The position numbers and the translations under genes are program-made. Below, piece by piece: positions 52,640 to 63,877 of a DNA stretch of 64,000 bases. Each line of letters begins with the position of its first letter. Within the stretch, counting starts at the first letter, position 1. The DNA is from Lota lota (Eukaryota; Chordata; Actinopteri; Gadiformes; Lotidae), in assembly GCA_026745465.1 (NCBI GenBank), contig JACYXH010000826.1, positions 853,501 through 917,500 of the forward strand. Direction: 5' to 3'. The notes beneath the pieces were generated by a model. That model was not told the DNA's origin and ran no database searches. It saw only the letters and a list, made by a program, of their open reading frames with translations.

Positions 52640-54505
52640 GTAACTAGCTGGACGGGTAGAAGGCGTGACAGGCCTCATCCATCTCAATGCGTAGGTAAAC
52701 ATTTGCAGAATATACGTTACGCGGATATATAGCGTCAGCACAGCACAACATTACATTAGTCAGACTGTAACGGGTTGTTAATATAGCGGATGGGAGTATT
52801 GGCTAGCGTTAGCTCTGGTCTGTTATATGGTTTAGACGATAGCGTGTGGCACCTTTCATGCGGTTGAAATAATAACCAAAAGAAAACTCTGTGGTACAAA
52901 GTAAGATGCTTGTAACAACGGTGGAGTTTTGCATAGTCAACCAATTGAACAAGTGGGCATCCACAACTGCATGCATGATTGCAAGTGACTGTATTCATAT
53001 TGTTTACACTGTAAATCCATTCAGTACAGATGTGAATGTATTTCTCTTCTTCAGGATCGCGTATTTCCATTAAAATGAGAGGCAATCCAATACGTGATAA
53101 AACATCCCCCTCTTCGGCCAGGGGAATTCTCTTCCACACAGTGCCGTTACTTTGGATTGAGGGACACGGTAAGGATGTAAAAGGTGAGCAAATTGCGTTG
53201 TTTATATGTTATGTACACTAGGAATAAATAATTGTATCTTAATACAACAACAATTTGGAGTTTTAAAGGTTATTGTCTTAAACGTATGAAGAATTGTGTT
53301 GTATGTTTTCAGTAGTCAGGTTTTTTTTGTTACGTTTGTTTATAACACGATGTAAATAGTCTATGATTATGATATTTATATTTGTAATCAGATTTGGTGT
53401 GGTGCAGCTCATGCGAGATTGAATTGAACATTTTTAATTTGACTACCCACTAATGACAGCCTATTCATTTAAAACTTGAATTCAAACACATATTATCCAA
53501 AAACCATGTTTTTTTTGTATCACTATTTTGTATTTTATAAGTAATGACATTTGTATTACAACTTTATTCTGATCCCATAGCAGAATAAAGGGGGAAGTTC
53601 AAATAAACAAACTGTTTTTCATATTTTATGATTATTAAAATCAAAAATCTAATAAATGTGTGAAATTTGAGGATGAAAGATTTGTTTGAGTTTTTTTGCT
53701 TTTTTAAAATGTATTTGTATTGATGATTGGATGATTGAAACACACATAATGCAGATAGTTTTAAGAGCTTAATTTTGTTAATGACAGACAAAGTATTTTT
53801 TTTATTATGGTATAAATAATGTAAGCTTTGACTTTGTTAAAATGTTATCCATAAGCACATCTCGGCCTATATGGGTGAACATTCACTCCTATCTTCTAAT
53901 TATATACAGAGAAAGAATAAATAAAGAATAATTTGCGAAACAGTGACTTGCTGATATACATTTCTCCATATTAGTAACGTTCAAAATCTCTTCTTCTCTC
54001 TCTTTCTCTCTCTCTCTACATAATTGCTTAAGATGTTATTTTGAAAACAAAAATGTTTTGTGTGATTTCTTATGTTGGTCATGTTATCATACTTTCTGTA
54101 AACGGTGGACCACACCATCAACATTATTAATTGCATAAAAAGGGAAGATAGGTAACACAAATACAATGAATAATAATACCAAAATACCACAGCAAAGAAT
54201 AGATTATGGTAATTGTAAAATAAAATGTACTTTATTAATCTGAGACGGAACATTTGTGATATACCATTTGGTGGATGTTTCTTTCTAAAGCATCTCGCAA
54301 TACCACAAGTGCATACATAGAATGCTTCGAAGCCCTAACCATGTCAGTGTCAATCAAGCTTTATACAGTTTGTTATAACAAGTTGCATGGTGGAAAAGTA
54401 AATTTTTCTTTAGCAGTGTGCAGTTAGAAATAAAACTAGTCTAAGAATGACAGATTCAACTAAACCAAATACTTTAAGATAATAATAACAATAACTATAG
54501 TATTC

Positions 54506-54541
54506 AAATAGTAAGTACAGTATAAACTGTACTTACTATTT
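54506..54541. repeat. Perfect 16-bp hairpin repeat
   Basis: Arms AAATAGTAAGTACAGT and ACTGTACTTACTATTT are exact reverse complements around a 4-base loop (ATAA). Pairing continues imperfectly outside, with ACTATAG on the left and CTATAG with GTTGTTA on the right, suggesting arms of perhaps 40 bases or more. It lies in AT-rich DNA upstream of the znf865-like coding exon. Confidence 0.9.
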
Positions 54542-54598
54542 GTGTACTATAGTTGTTATATATTATTATTATATTATTTATTGTTATAGTAGTTATAC

Positions 54599-54620
54599 TA
54601 ACTGTTCATATGAACAGTTA
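54599..54620. repeat. Perfect 22-bp palindrome
   Basis: TAACTGTTCAT followed by ATGAACAGTTA, with no loop. It lies 58 bases past the 16-bp hairpin, so two strong inverted repeats sit within 115 bases. Confidence 0.9.
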
Positions 54621-55240
54621 ATTTAAATACTAAATTGTTGGAGGTAGATACCCAGAGTGTTCCCCAAGCACTGACAGATGGTTCATTTTTCTTAGTGGTG
54701 AATAACCGTGGCCCGATTAACACATCAAATAACACATTTTGACATAAGAAGAATTTGTAAAAATGGTGCCAAAGAGTCAAATCTGCTAAAACGCCAATAA
54801 TGGTTGTGTCAAGGTATGCTTTATGGATATCTGGCAGGTGAGTAGTGCTGTTTGCCAATTCAAATAAAAAAAATGAATATGCTGTCATAATAGGTTTTTG
54901 GAAATGTGGATATCTTGCTATGTGTTATAGAAAATGCGTGAAATGACTTTAGGGATGTTGTGTGACTAGTTTCACTGTTCCACTCTATGATTTTATCTGC
55001 CCTGCATTTGTCTTTTTGAGTTATAGGAACCTTCTGGCAGAATGGAGATGGTGAAACTTTCCTGGATGAAGGAAAACAATGGATTTGAACACCCTAACCA
55101 GTTTAGAAAAACTGCTTGACTGCTGGGCTATTTTGCAATAATATAGGGATCTGTCCAACTCAGTCAAAGACCTCTGTTAAGTCCCCTACAGACACTATTA
55201 AACAAAACAAGTCTCTTAGACCTTTCCCCTCTCCTTTTGA

Positions 55241-58200
55241 ATGGAGAGTGAGGGCAGCGGACGCTCTGGAGGAAGTAGCAGCAGTCGAAGTAACCGTCCA
55301 GGAGCCAGTAGCGGCAGTGTCATTGGGAGGAGCTTAGATTCAAGCCGAACTGATTTCAGCTTTTCGAGAGGAAGTAGTAACATAGCATCACCGTTTGGAC
55401 GGAGCGCCTCCGTAAGCAGCGGTGGGATTATCGTTGCCGGGCCAGGCGCAGGAGGTGTGGCCCCTACACCCCCATGTGCCAGTGAGTGGGAAATGTTCCA
55501 ATTTGGAAAATACAATTTGGACATTATAGAGATGTTAAGTGGGCACCAGGCCCACCAGTTCAAAGGCCTTGGTCTAGACCGACAGCTGCAGCATCAACAG
55601 CAAGTTCAACTGCACCAGCATCAACTCCAACAGCAGCAGCAACAGGCTGAGTCTTCTGGAGCGCTTCTTTCCGGGCTGGGCTTGGGCCCCCTCCAGGGGT
55701 CCAGAAGCAACGCCTTTTCAGATTCAGCATCCATTTTTGCCAAGATGAGCGCCCCTCCTCCCCCACCTCTCCAACAACAGCCTTCCTCGTCCCAAAGCTC
55801 CCGCTCCAAGTCCAGTAAGATGAGTGGAAGTACTTCCAGCCACACTTCTGGCTACCCACAGTTCCTCCGCTCTTTTCATCCTTCTGAGAGCACACTAGCA
55901 CAGGAGCAGCTGCACCCTGGTGTGAGCCGCTTTGAGCATTTTGCTGGGGGAAGCAGTGCTGGTGGAAGTTCTGGGGGTTTAGGAGGATTGGTAACATCTG
56001 CACCTCCACCCCCTCCTCCCCTACATCCCGGCCTTTCTGTCCCTCAAGCATCTCCTGGCCCCTCTTCATCTTCTCCGTCACCCTCTAGCTCTGTGGCCAC
56101 CTCTAACAACCCTTCAAGCAGCAGTGCAGTCAGTACACTGGGGCATCAGCTAGTTGGGACGCAGTCTGATGCACGCAGCCTTCATCAACAGTTCAGTTGC
56201 ATGCTGGCAGCTAATCAGTATTTCCTTTCTGGGGTGCCTGCCAATGCTAGTTTAGAGCAATTTCTCGTTCAACAAGGCACCCACAACCACCTGGGGATAG
56301 GTTTAAGTCAGTCAGGTGGGGATTCTAGTTCCGGCCTTGCTCCACCGCCAGCTTTGCATTCTTCACACTCCCACGGGCACACTACTCCCCAGCCACAGCC
56401 GCCCCCGCAGCAGCCTCCACTGCAGCAACAACTGCCACCCCACAGCCTGTCTCATCCGCACTCTCATTCTCATCACCACCTCCACCCAGGCTCCCAGCCA
56501 TCTTCCCTGAGTGGTTTTGACTTCCAGGGCATCCCTGTCCTCTCATCTAATCAAATAGCTTCCCTAATGCAGCAGGAAGCTGGCTTGCCCCTCCCCTTAC
56601 CACTTCATTTGTCCTTGTCAAAAGATGATGGTAAAGGGGAGAACAGTGGAGGGGGAAGCGGTAGCAGCAGTAGGAGGAAGAAAGCGATGGCGGGCTATTT
56701 GCCACAGAGAAAATCGGATAATGCTAGTAGTAATAGCAACGGTAGCCATGGCCATAGCAGCCACGGTGGGAATCCTAATGCAAGCAGTAGTGGAGGAGGG
56801 CTTAGCCATGGTCAACCACCAGCATTAATTGGAGGTGGGGTTGGAGGGGAGAACCCCTCCCTCCATGCGTCATCTTCATCATCATCTGTGGTTTCTTCTT
56901 CTTCTTCTGCCCCCTCTTCTACTGTGGCCTCAGTGCTGGTTAATAATAATTCACACCTTTCCAAACGAGATAACCAAGGGCCCTTGCAACACAATACCAC
57001 GCAGCCCGATGCAGATTGCGTCTACAACTGTGGGGAGTGTAACAAAAGCTTTAATCACCTGTCAAGCCTTCGAAGGCATCTGCGCATGCATGAACCAACA
57101 GCAGCAGGTACAAGCAATACATCTGCAACCGGCCCAAATCCAATTCACATCAAAGCACAACCAGACCCAAGCCTTCCCCACTCCACACAAGACACGGCAC
57201 CGCCCTCTTCTAATTCCTGTTCAAGCCCAGATAAGATGTTTAGTTGCTCTGATTGTGGCAAGGGCTTTAAAAAAAAGGGACACCTGCTACAGCATGGTGT
57301 AATACACTCGTCGGCCCGCCCATACGGCTGCTCAACCTGCTCTCGTGCTTTTAACCGTAGAGAGTCACTGACTCGTCATGAGAAGATTCATGAGGAGAAG
57401 CCATTCCGATGTCCAGCCTGTGGACGCTCCTTTAGGGAGAGCACCTCTCTTCTCAACCACGCTGCCTCAGGGACGTGCGGCAAGCCAGGTAGGGGTCCCA
57501 AACAGCGGTGTGACAAGACAGGCCCGGATGGGAATGACAGATTGGGTGGCAGTAGTGAAGCAGGAAGTAGAAGTGGGGAAACATACCAGGTTAACAGAGG
57601 TGTTATTTATGGAAAAACCGAAGATGATGACGGTGTCATCGTAGTGGGTGAAGGGGAGCCAAAATCTGGTCTAGTCTGTGATGATCTTTTTCAATCTGGG
57701 AGGGGAGGGAATCCAAATGAGAGAGACAGAGTAGATGGTAAATATCCCTCTGACTACTCTCGTAATCGTTATACAGGTTACCATGATGACCACCATTCTC
57801 AAGGTAACCCCTCTCCATGCTACTCTGGTGCCTCCCCGTGTGGAGGTGGAATGGGAGGCCCCGCACTGCGAAAGGCACCCTTGGCCCCAACTTTGCATCC
57901 TCATCCACCGAGTCAAAGCCAGCATCACCATCAGCAACAGCAGACACACCTGCCTCTATCCTCTCTGCTAGATGACTCAGAAGACGATGTGACCAGTTCT
58001 GTCAATCATGCTATTTCTGCCATAACAGCAGCTAGCAGCAGCGGAAACAGGGGTGATGACCGGGGAGATATTATTGGGGGTTTGTTAGGGGGTTTAGGCT
58101 TAGGTCCCCTGGGCTCACCATCATCTACGTCTGGTATAGATAAAAGCTTCAGAGGTGGGGGGAATCAGGGGAACATGAACAGTAACCCACAGAATGCTAC

Positions 58201-60109
58201 TATCAAACCAAAGCGTCCCCGAAAGCCACGAGCCAAAAAAGATCAAAATGCTCCTGGGCAACCTCCTAAACGCAGACAATATACCCCTAGATCTGGACCC
58301 AGTGGTCTTCCCCGTCCTTATCTCTGCAGTGTATGTGGCAAGGGATTTGCACGCCGTGAGACACTACGTAGGCACGACCGTGTGCATACCGGCGAGAAGT
58401 CTCACCACTGCTCTGTCTGCGGAAAATATTTCAGAGAGGCCTTTCACCTGAGCAAGCATCAAACGGTTCATTCTGGGGCCAAAAATTACAAATGCGCAAT
58501 CTGCGGGAAAGAGTTTGGCTACTCCCAAAGCCTCAGGAGGCACAACAAACTCCACCAGAAAGGGGAGATTGAAGAGGTTCCTACCACACCAGCTGGGGAA
58601 AATCTGAACAGCTTTAACCCAAACACCCAATGCAGCGGGTCCCAAGACGGAAGCCAGAATGAGGCAAACACCTCCTCCTCCTATTACTCATATGCTCAAG
58701 ATGTAAAGCCTCAAGGCTCCGACACCCAACCCCCACCCCGGCTTTACACCTGTGCTATTTGCTGGAAGTCATTTCGCCATCACTTCCATCTGACTGCCCA
58801 TCACCAGACGGTGCATGAAGGTGGTAGTGAAAAATTATTCTGCTGTGAGGTGTGTGGTAAGGCCTTCGCTTATTCCAACAGTCTCACCAGACATCGGCAA
58901 TCACAGCACGGACTGACACGCACCGAACAGTCAAACCCACGAGAGGGTAGCAGTGGATCAGCAGACAGCAGAGGCGGGGCTGACGTGGGTCAGTCCTCAT
59001 CGGAGAGTGAGGCCGCCACCAATGTGCTGTTACAAATGGCTCCGTCCACTGAAACCCACGGAGGACACAGTGTTGTAACTCACAGTCATCCACAGGCAAC
59101 CCCACAGCCCCCTGCTGGTTACTCTCCTTTATTCTACGATGCCGCAATAGCCCAACCCCCAGCCTCTAATGCTCTGCCTTACTCTCAGCCTCTGCCCCCA
59201 AACTCCACCATAATACCCCCCCAGCACCAGCACTCCCCGGCAGGAGTCAAGGGGGAGCATATTTACCCGGCAGGCTCCCGTAGTCACACGCTTCATACCA
59301 CAGCCCCGTTCCAACCCCTCACAGAGCTACCTTCCACTGAGCATCATCATCTTCATCATCACCATTCACATCATCATCATCATCATCATCCACCCCTCAG
59401 TACCCAGTCCCACCAACATCATGAGCCGAGCATCCAGTCTTCACCCGATGAAATAAAAAGGCGCACAGCAAAAAAAAAAAACTCCATCAAGAGGGGAGAA
59501 ATGGGAACCAAGTGGGGATTATCAGATATAGCTAGAGTTAAACGGAATATGAGTGGAAGGAAGGTGGGGTCAGCGATAGGAATGCGGTTAAAGAATAAAA
59601 AGCCAGGCACTATACTTTTAAAGATTCGAAGAGGGGGGGAACACGAAGGTGGAGGCTATGAGCTCGTCACCACAGGTGGAGCAAAGGTACAGATTATGAG
59701 GTCACTTAAATCTGTCAAGAATTTTACCTGCCCAATATGCCCAAACGCAATGTTTTCTTGTCAAGCAGGGCTGCTAGTTCACAGGGCTCTAAAACACCCA
59801 CAAAAAGCCTTGTCCCCCCAGGAGCGGCTGCAGTGTACCGCGTGTGGGAAGCAGTCTCACAGTCCTTTGGCAACCTTTATACACCGAGCGACCCATCGTG
59901 CCAAAGGGTCGTTCTCCTGCCGCCGCTGCTCGGCCTGCTTCTGGAACGCTACGCTCCTGGACAGGCACAAAGCCTTCTGCTGCCGCAGGGCCAAAGGATT
60001 CCAGCGGGGGTCCACAATTAGCCTGAAGCCGTTCAAAATGGCGGCACAGAGAGGGAACCAAGAAGATTGCAGCGAGAGCTCATTCCAACCGGAAGTGTAC
60101 GGATACTGA
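55241..60109 (+). CDS. znf865: Large C2H2 zinc-finger protein, ZNF865-like
   Basis: One uninterrupted exon of 1622 codons. The start is secure because an in-frame TGA lies immediately before the ATG (55238-55240). About twelve fingers fall in four groups: one near residue 595, three near 667-745 (the last with a C2HC-like end), three near 1027-1105 joined in part by a TGEK linker, two near 1169-1223, and three near 1495-1580. The triplet CGKGFARRETLRRHDRVH, CGKYFREAFHLSKHQTVH and CGKEFGYSQSLRRHNKLH closely follows a triplet I recall from human ZNF865 (1059 aa). The N-terminus has a conserved-looking patch, EWEMFQFGKYNLDIIEML, then long Ser-, Gln- and Pro-rich disorder. A basic AT-hook-like motif, KRPRKPRAKK, lies near residue 990 and a His-rich run near 1367. 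It is probably a nuclear DNA-binding regulator; targets are unknown. Neighbouring shisa7 and ube2s match human 19q13.42. Confidence 0.85.
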   Translation: MESEGSGRSGGSSSSRSNRPGASSGSVIGRSLDSSRTDFSFSRGSSNIASPFGRSASVSSGGIIVAGPGAGGVAPTPPCASEWEMFQFGKYNLDIIEMLSGHQAHQFKGLGLDRQLQHQQQVQLHQHQLQQQQQQAESSGALLSGLGLGPLQGSRSNAFSDSASIFAKMSAPPPPPLQQQPSSSQSSRSKSSKMSGSTSSHTSGYPQFLRSFHPSESTLAQEQLHPGVSRFEHFAGGSSAGGSSGGLGGLVTSAPPPPPPLHPGLSVPQASPGPSSSSPSPSSSVATSNNPSSSSAVSTLGHQLVGTQSDARSLHQQFSCMLAANQYFLSGVPANASLEQFLVQQGTHNHLGIGLSQSGGDSSSGLAPPPALHSSHSHGHTTPQPQPPPQQPPLQQQLPPHSLSHPHSHSHHHLHPGSQPSSLSGFDFQGIPVLSSNQIASLMQQEAGLPLPLPLHLSLSKDDGKGENSGGGSGSSSRRKKAMAGYLPQRKSDNASSNSNGSHGHSSHGGNPNASSSGGGLSHGQPPALIGGGVGGENPSLHASSSSSSVVSSSSSAPSSTVASVLVNNNSHLSKRDNQGPLQHNTTQPDADCVYNCGECNKSFNHLSSLRRHLRMHEPTAAGTSNTSATGPNPIHIKAQPDPSLPHSTQDTAPPSSNSCSSPDKMFSCSDCGKGFKKKGHLLQHGVIHSSARPYGCSTCSRAFNRRESLTRHEKIHEEKPFRCPACGRSFRESTSLLNHAASGTCGKPGRGPKQRCDKTGPDGNDRLGGSSEAGSRSGETYQVNRGVIYGKTEDDDGVIVVGEGEPKSGLVCDDLFQSGRGGNPNERDRVDGKYPSDYSRNRYTGYHDDHHSQGNPSPCYSGASPCGGGMGGPALRKAPLAPTLHPHPPSQSQHHHQQQQTHLPLSSLLDDSEDDVTSSVNHAISAITAASSSGNRGDDRGDIIGGLLGGLGLGPLGSPSSTSGIDKSFRGGGNQGNMNSNPQNATIKPKRPRKPRAKKDQNAPGQPPKRRQYTPRSGPSGLPRPYLCSVCGKGFARRETLRRHDRVHTGEKSHHCSVCGKYFREAFHLSKHQTVHSGAKNYKCAICGKEFGYSQSLRRHNKLHQKGEIEEVPTTPAGENLNSFNPNTQCSGSQDGSQNEANTSSSYYSYAQDVKPQGSDTQPPPRLYTCAICWKSFRHHFHLTAHHQTVHEGGSEKLFCCEVCGKAFAYSNSLTRHRQSQHGLTRTEQSNPREGSSGSADSRGGADVGQSSSESEAATNVLLQMAPSTETHGGHSVVTHSHPQATPQPPAGYSPLFYDAAIAQPPASNALPYSQPLPPNSTIIPPQHQHSPAGVKGEHIYPAGSRSHTLHTTAPFQPLTELPSTEHHHLHHHHSHHHHHHHPPLSTQSHQHHEPSIQSSPDEIKRRTAKKKNSIKRGEMGTKWGLSDIARVKRNMSGRKVGSAIGMRLKNKKPGTILLKIRRGGEHEGGGYELVTTGGAKVQIMRSLKSVKNFTCPICPNAMFSCQAGLLVHRALKHPQKALSPQERLQCTACGKQSHSPLATFIHRATHRAKGSFSCRRCSACFWNATLLDRHKAFCCRRAKGFQRGSTISLKPFKMAAQRGNQEDCSESSFQPEVYGY

Positions 60110-61290
60110 GAGTATCTTTACAAGTCGCTGACAAAAATACAAATTACGTTTGGGAATTGTTAATGTAGAGTGGAGAGGAAGTTCAGAGGAACAGTTGCCT
60201 TTGGAGAGCTGTTGTACTTGCCTGGTTTCTGTATCGACAATAACACTGGAGTGTGTTAATAACTACTGTAGAGCATCCTATAAAAATGTCACTTAAAATT
60301 CTTCCAAATTGTATTGGAAGTGGTTTCAAATAAGTGACTTTTTCCATAGGAACATTAACCCCTTAAGTGCATTGCCACTGCTTGGCTGACACTGTGCTGT
60401 TACTAGAAATGTTTTGAGTGACATGACCTGCTAATGTATTTCTCGTCTGTAAATCCTCACTAGCATCCTTCTACATATTTTGCTGTATTATAACTCTCCT
60501 GTGTACCTTAACTTGTTGTTCTTCCTTTAGAAGCTCTGAGGATTTTCTTAAAAAATGTAAAGTGCATTAACTAGAAGTAGGGACATTGGAACAAATATAT
60601 TTGTTGATAGAGTCAGCTTGTTGGTGCATGTTTGTTCTCTGGTCAGTTAAAAAAAACTGAGGTTGTGAAATCCCACCTGTGATGATGGTTTATTCTGTAC
60701 ATCCCTAAAGGTTATTAGTATAAACTTTTTGAAAAGTGCTAATTCTCTAGAATCATGATCACAAATAGCGTGAATTAGTAGGCGGTATATGAACTCCTGC
60801 TAAAATGAAACTTAACAAAAAGCCTTGCTTTTCATGTTCACTCAATTTAGTTTGTTTGAGATGTTATAGCTTTTATACCAAGAGATTGAAAACAGGCTAA
60901 ATACGTCTACTTATGTTATCTGTATGGTCTTTTTAGCCGTGATTGTCTCTACTGCACAGTAGACACTAAGACAAGGACCTATCATAGAAGCAATGTATGT
61001 CAACATGTATGTATGTGTAACTCAGTCTACATGCCTCATGTGTAGCTCCTTCTGTGTTTAATCTTTATTTTGCTGAACTGCAATCATGTTAAGCCTTGTT
61101 TTGTTTCAAACAAAATAGTTTTGTGTACATTACGTCACTTTATTCACATTTGTAATGTTCACACCCTTTTAAAGCCTTGTTTTTTTCTTCTAAAGAAAAA
61201 AAAGATAGTTCCAAGTAGATTTATATCACTTTATTTACTGAGTAGTTGATTATATTTCAGCGTTAAATAAAACCATGAGTGTTCTCAAGT
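60110..61290 (+). other. 3' untranslated region of the znf865-like gene
   Basis: AT-rich sequence after the TGA, ending with a good AATAAA at 61266-61271 followed by a GT-rich stretch (GAGTGTTCTCAAGTGTT). This places the 3' end near 61290. Confidence 0.65.
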
Positions 61291-61655
61291 GTTTCCACTG
61301 TGTTCATAATTTAAACTGATATATTGTTGCTCTAACAATGCGACAATAGGCTAGGTATTGAATACAATTGTGTCACAGAAGTGTATTTTACTGTTTGATA
61401 ATGTAGTGGAAATATCAATAAATACCATTTGAATACAGTGGTTAGGAAAATGTAATTGGAGAGATGTATAATCGTGAGTAACTTTGTTTATGGTGATGCT
61501 ACGTATATTTTCAATGTGTGATTGCCTACCATATAAAATACGTGTACAATCTCTCACATGTAGGCTATATAAAAGCCACAAGATGGCAGTAGGTAGTTCA
61601 TTTCTGCCCTGAGTCTCTGCTTGTGTGGTTGAGTATACCAGTCACATGTATTTCA

Positions 61656-61656
<1 letters not shown>

Positions 61657-61689
<33 letters not shown>
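61657..61689 (+). repeat. Run of 33 consecutive G
   Basis: Uninterrupted poly-G of about 33 bases, about 370 bases beyond the poly(A) site of the znf865-like gene. Such a run is prone to G-quadruplex formation and to length errors in sequencing, so the exact count is uncertain. Confidence 0.85.
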
Positions 61690-61690
<1 letters not shown>

Positions 61691-62149
61691 ACTTTAGGTG
61701 ACACAAAGCTTTGTGTGGTGTGCTGTTTTTTAATTTGAGAAATTACTAACAATTGTGTATTTTATTCTACCTAAAGATTATCTACTGAATGCATAGGCTA
61801 TTCTTGATTAATGGTAGGGCATGTGCAGCTTAATTGACAGCATATCTAATAAAAAAAAGAGTGTTTATCTCCATTATTCCATTTATCAAACTGATCATCA
61901 CAGCATCACTTGTCATTAGACAGGACAACGTTGTAATGGCAGCATTATGAAAAGTGTGATGTTGCGATATATTTCTTTAAAACTCAAGTTAATAGTTAAT
62001 TCGTCAGCCATAAAAAACAGGTAAGCTATACCCTCACTCTGAGCCCCATTCTTGCATTACGGTATGTCCACCTTTACAAAACGGGACTTCATATGGCGCT
62101 TTCTTTACCATGCGCGTGTATTTCTGTACAGTAGCCCGCGACACCTCGC

Positions 62150-63030
62150 GCTTTTGTGTTTCGAACTAGTCTCACGCGGCAGTAGCATTGGGGAATCCAC
62201 GGGGCGGAGAAGTTGACCTAGTTCTGTCCAATGGGAGCTTGGTACAGGCGGAGACACGTTTTCTCTAACCAATCAAAACTAGAGCGGCAAGCAGACAGGC
62301 TTCATAGCCGCGTGTCTGGGACACGTGCCCTGGAAAAGCTATTTTACCGTGGCTGATTCGGTCCAAGGAGGCAACGTGCTGTTGCATTCCTCTCGCCTGA
62401 AAAGCGGCACACACTCACGTTTTCTCTGGATTACTGAGAGACATGGAATATATGCTCCTCTGCCTAATTACTACACAGTACAGACCAATAGAGTAAAATA
62501 TTTAACTAAATCTGAGGTGTTTGTAATAGCAGTTTACACACACACATATATATGTATATATATGTATATATATATGTATATATACATATATACATATATA
62601 CCTATATTTAAAAAAAATTACATACATATAGAATTTCCAGCCAAATTACTATTCATACATGACAAGAAAGCTTACTCGCCACTACATGACATGTTTCAAT
62701 GTGCGTGGAAATGCATTGTTTTGATATCTGTCAACTTGATCACAAGAACAATAGTACATGGGATGCCTCCTCGAGGTGTGGCACGAGGGTGGGTGTGTCT
62801 CATAAATATTGAGAATCATCTAGACACGCCCCACTTGCGATTTGGCTTGCACGATGTGACGTCACGTGAACTGCCCGTGTTCATTCCAGCTGAGAGGACA
62901 GCCGTCGAGCGGCCCAAACTCAAGACCGTGCCCGTGACTATATGTGTCGGATGCAAAAAAGTACAGAGAAACAGGAAGGACCCCCCTCCTCCTCCTCCTC
63001 CCAACAAACTGGAAAGCGCGACAGGATAGA
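62150..63030 (+). promoter_or_regulatory. CpG-bearing promoter region of the right-edge gene
   Basis: Two CCAAT boxes (62228-62232, 62269-62273) and a full CRE (TGACGTCA, 62857-62864) overlapping an E-box (CACGTG, 62863-62868). CpG is more frequent than in the flanks. A (TA)n/(GTATAT)n stretch near 62545-62600 interrupts it. Two donor-like sites, at 63033 (AGAAG|GTAAAG) and 63440 (AAAAAG|GTAAAG), could end a first untranslated exon. Confidence 0.5.
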
Positions 63031-63643
63031 AGGTAAAGAGTAATACAACTTGTCATCTGACCAATAGCACCACAGAAGCACAGCTCTCTCCGCTGCGTTT
63101 TCTCTTTACGCGTTGTTTTCATTTGGTGTTTTGGACAAGGACGTTGTTTTCTTTGCTTTGCAATTATTTTTGGTATCGTATCGAACAGTCGACATTTAAC
63201 TGGTGATATTTTGATAAACTTTTAGAATTGTCGCTCAGCCTACGGATTACGTTTTTGGCTGTATGTTTTTTATGGACTCGTACGAAAATTCAGACCAAAC
63301 TCCAACATTGCTCCACTGAAAAGGAACGCTTATCTGCACAGAAGAGGATATTGCACACGAACTTTAATGGAATAGGCTGCGCGCATGAAAATTATTCTTC
63401 ATGGAATTGAGCAAACATAACTGCCAATAAGGAAAAAGGTAAAGTCGCACCTGATACTAACACGTTAAGGTTTGGAATTGTTTCAAATGTTTATTCAACT
63501 TATCTACTACACAGTAATACGCTGTTACAGATAACTATTAAACAACAACGCGTATTATATAATTTAAATTACTCTGTTGGCTCATGGTACTACACTAAAC
63601 TATTCCTCTCTTTTTCTCTCACGCTCTCACGCACATGCAATCA

Positions 63644-63769
<126 letters not shown>

Positions 63770-63877
63770 CTTAACACATTTAGTCTTCTTCTTTTCTATT
63801 CGGTAGGTGTTCCAGACTGCTTTACTCGAGCTCCTTTCCCGACCAAGTTTTCATTCTACGGCTCCATCTGGCCAAGG

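Noticed and set aside
62325-63029. 234-codon plus-strand open frame
   Set aside because: It runs through a TA microsatellite and promoter DNA with CCAAT and CRE sites; composition is not protein-like and no domain is visible.
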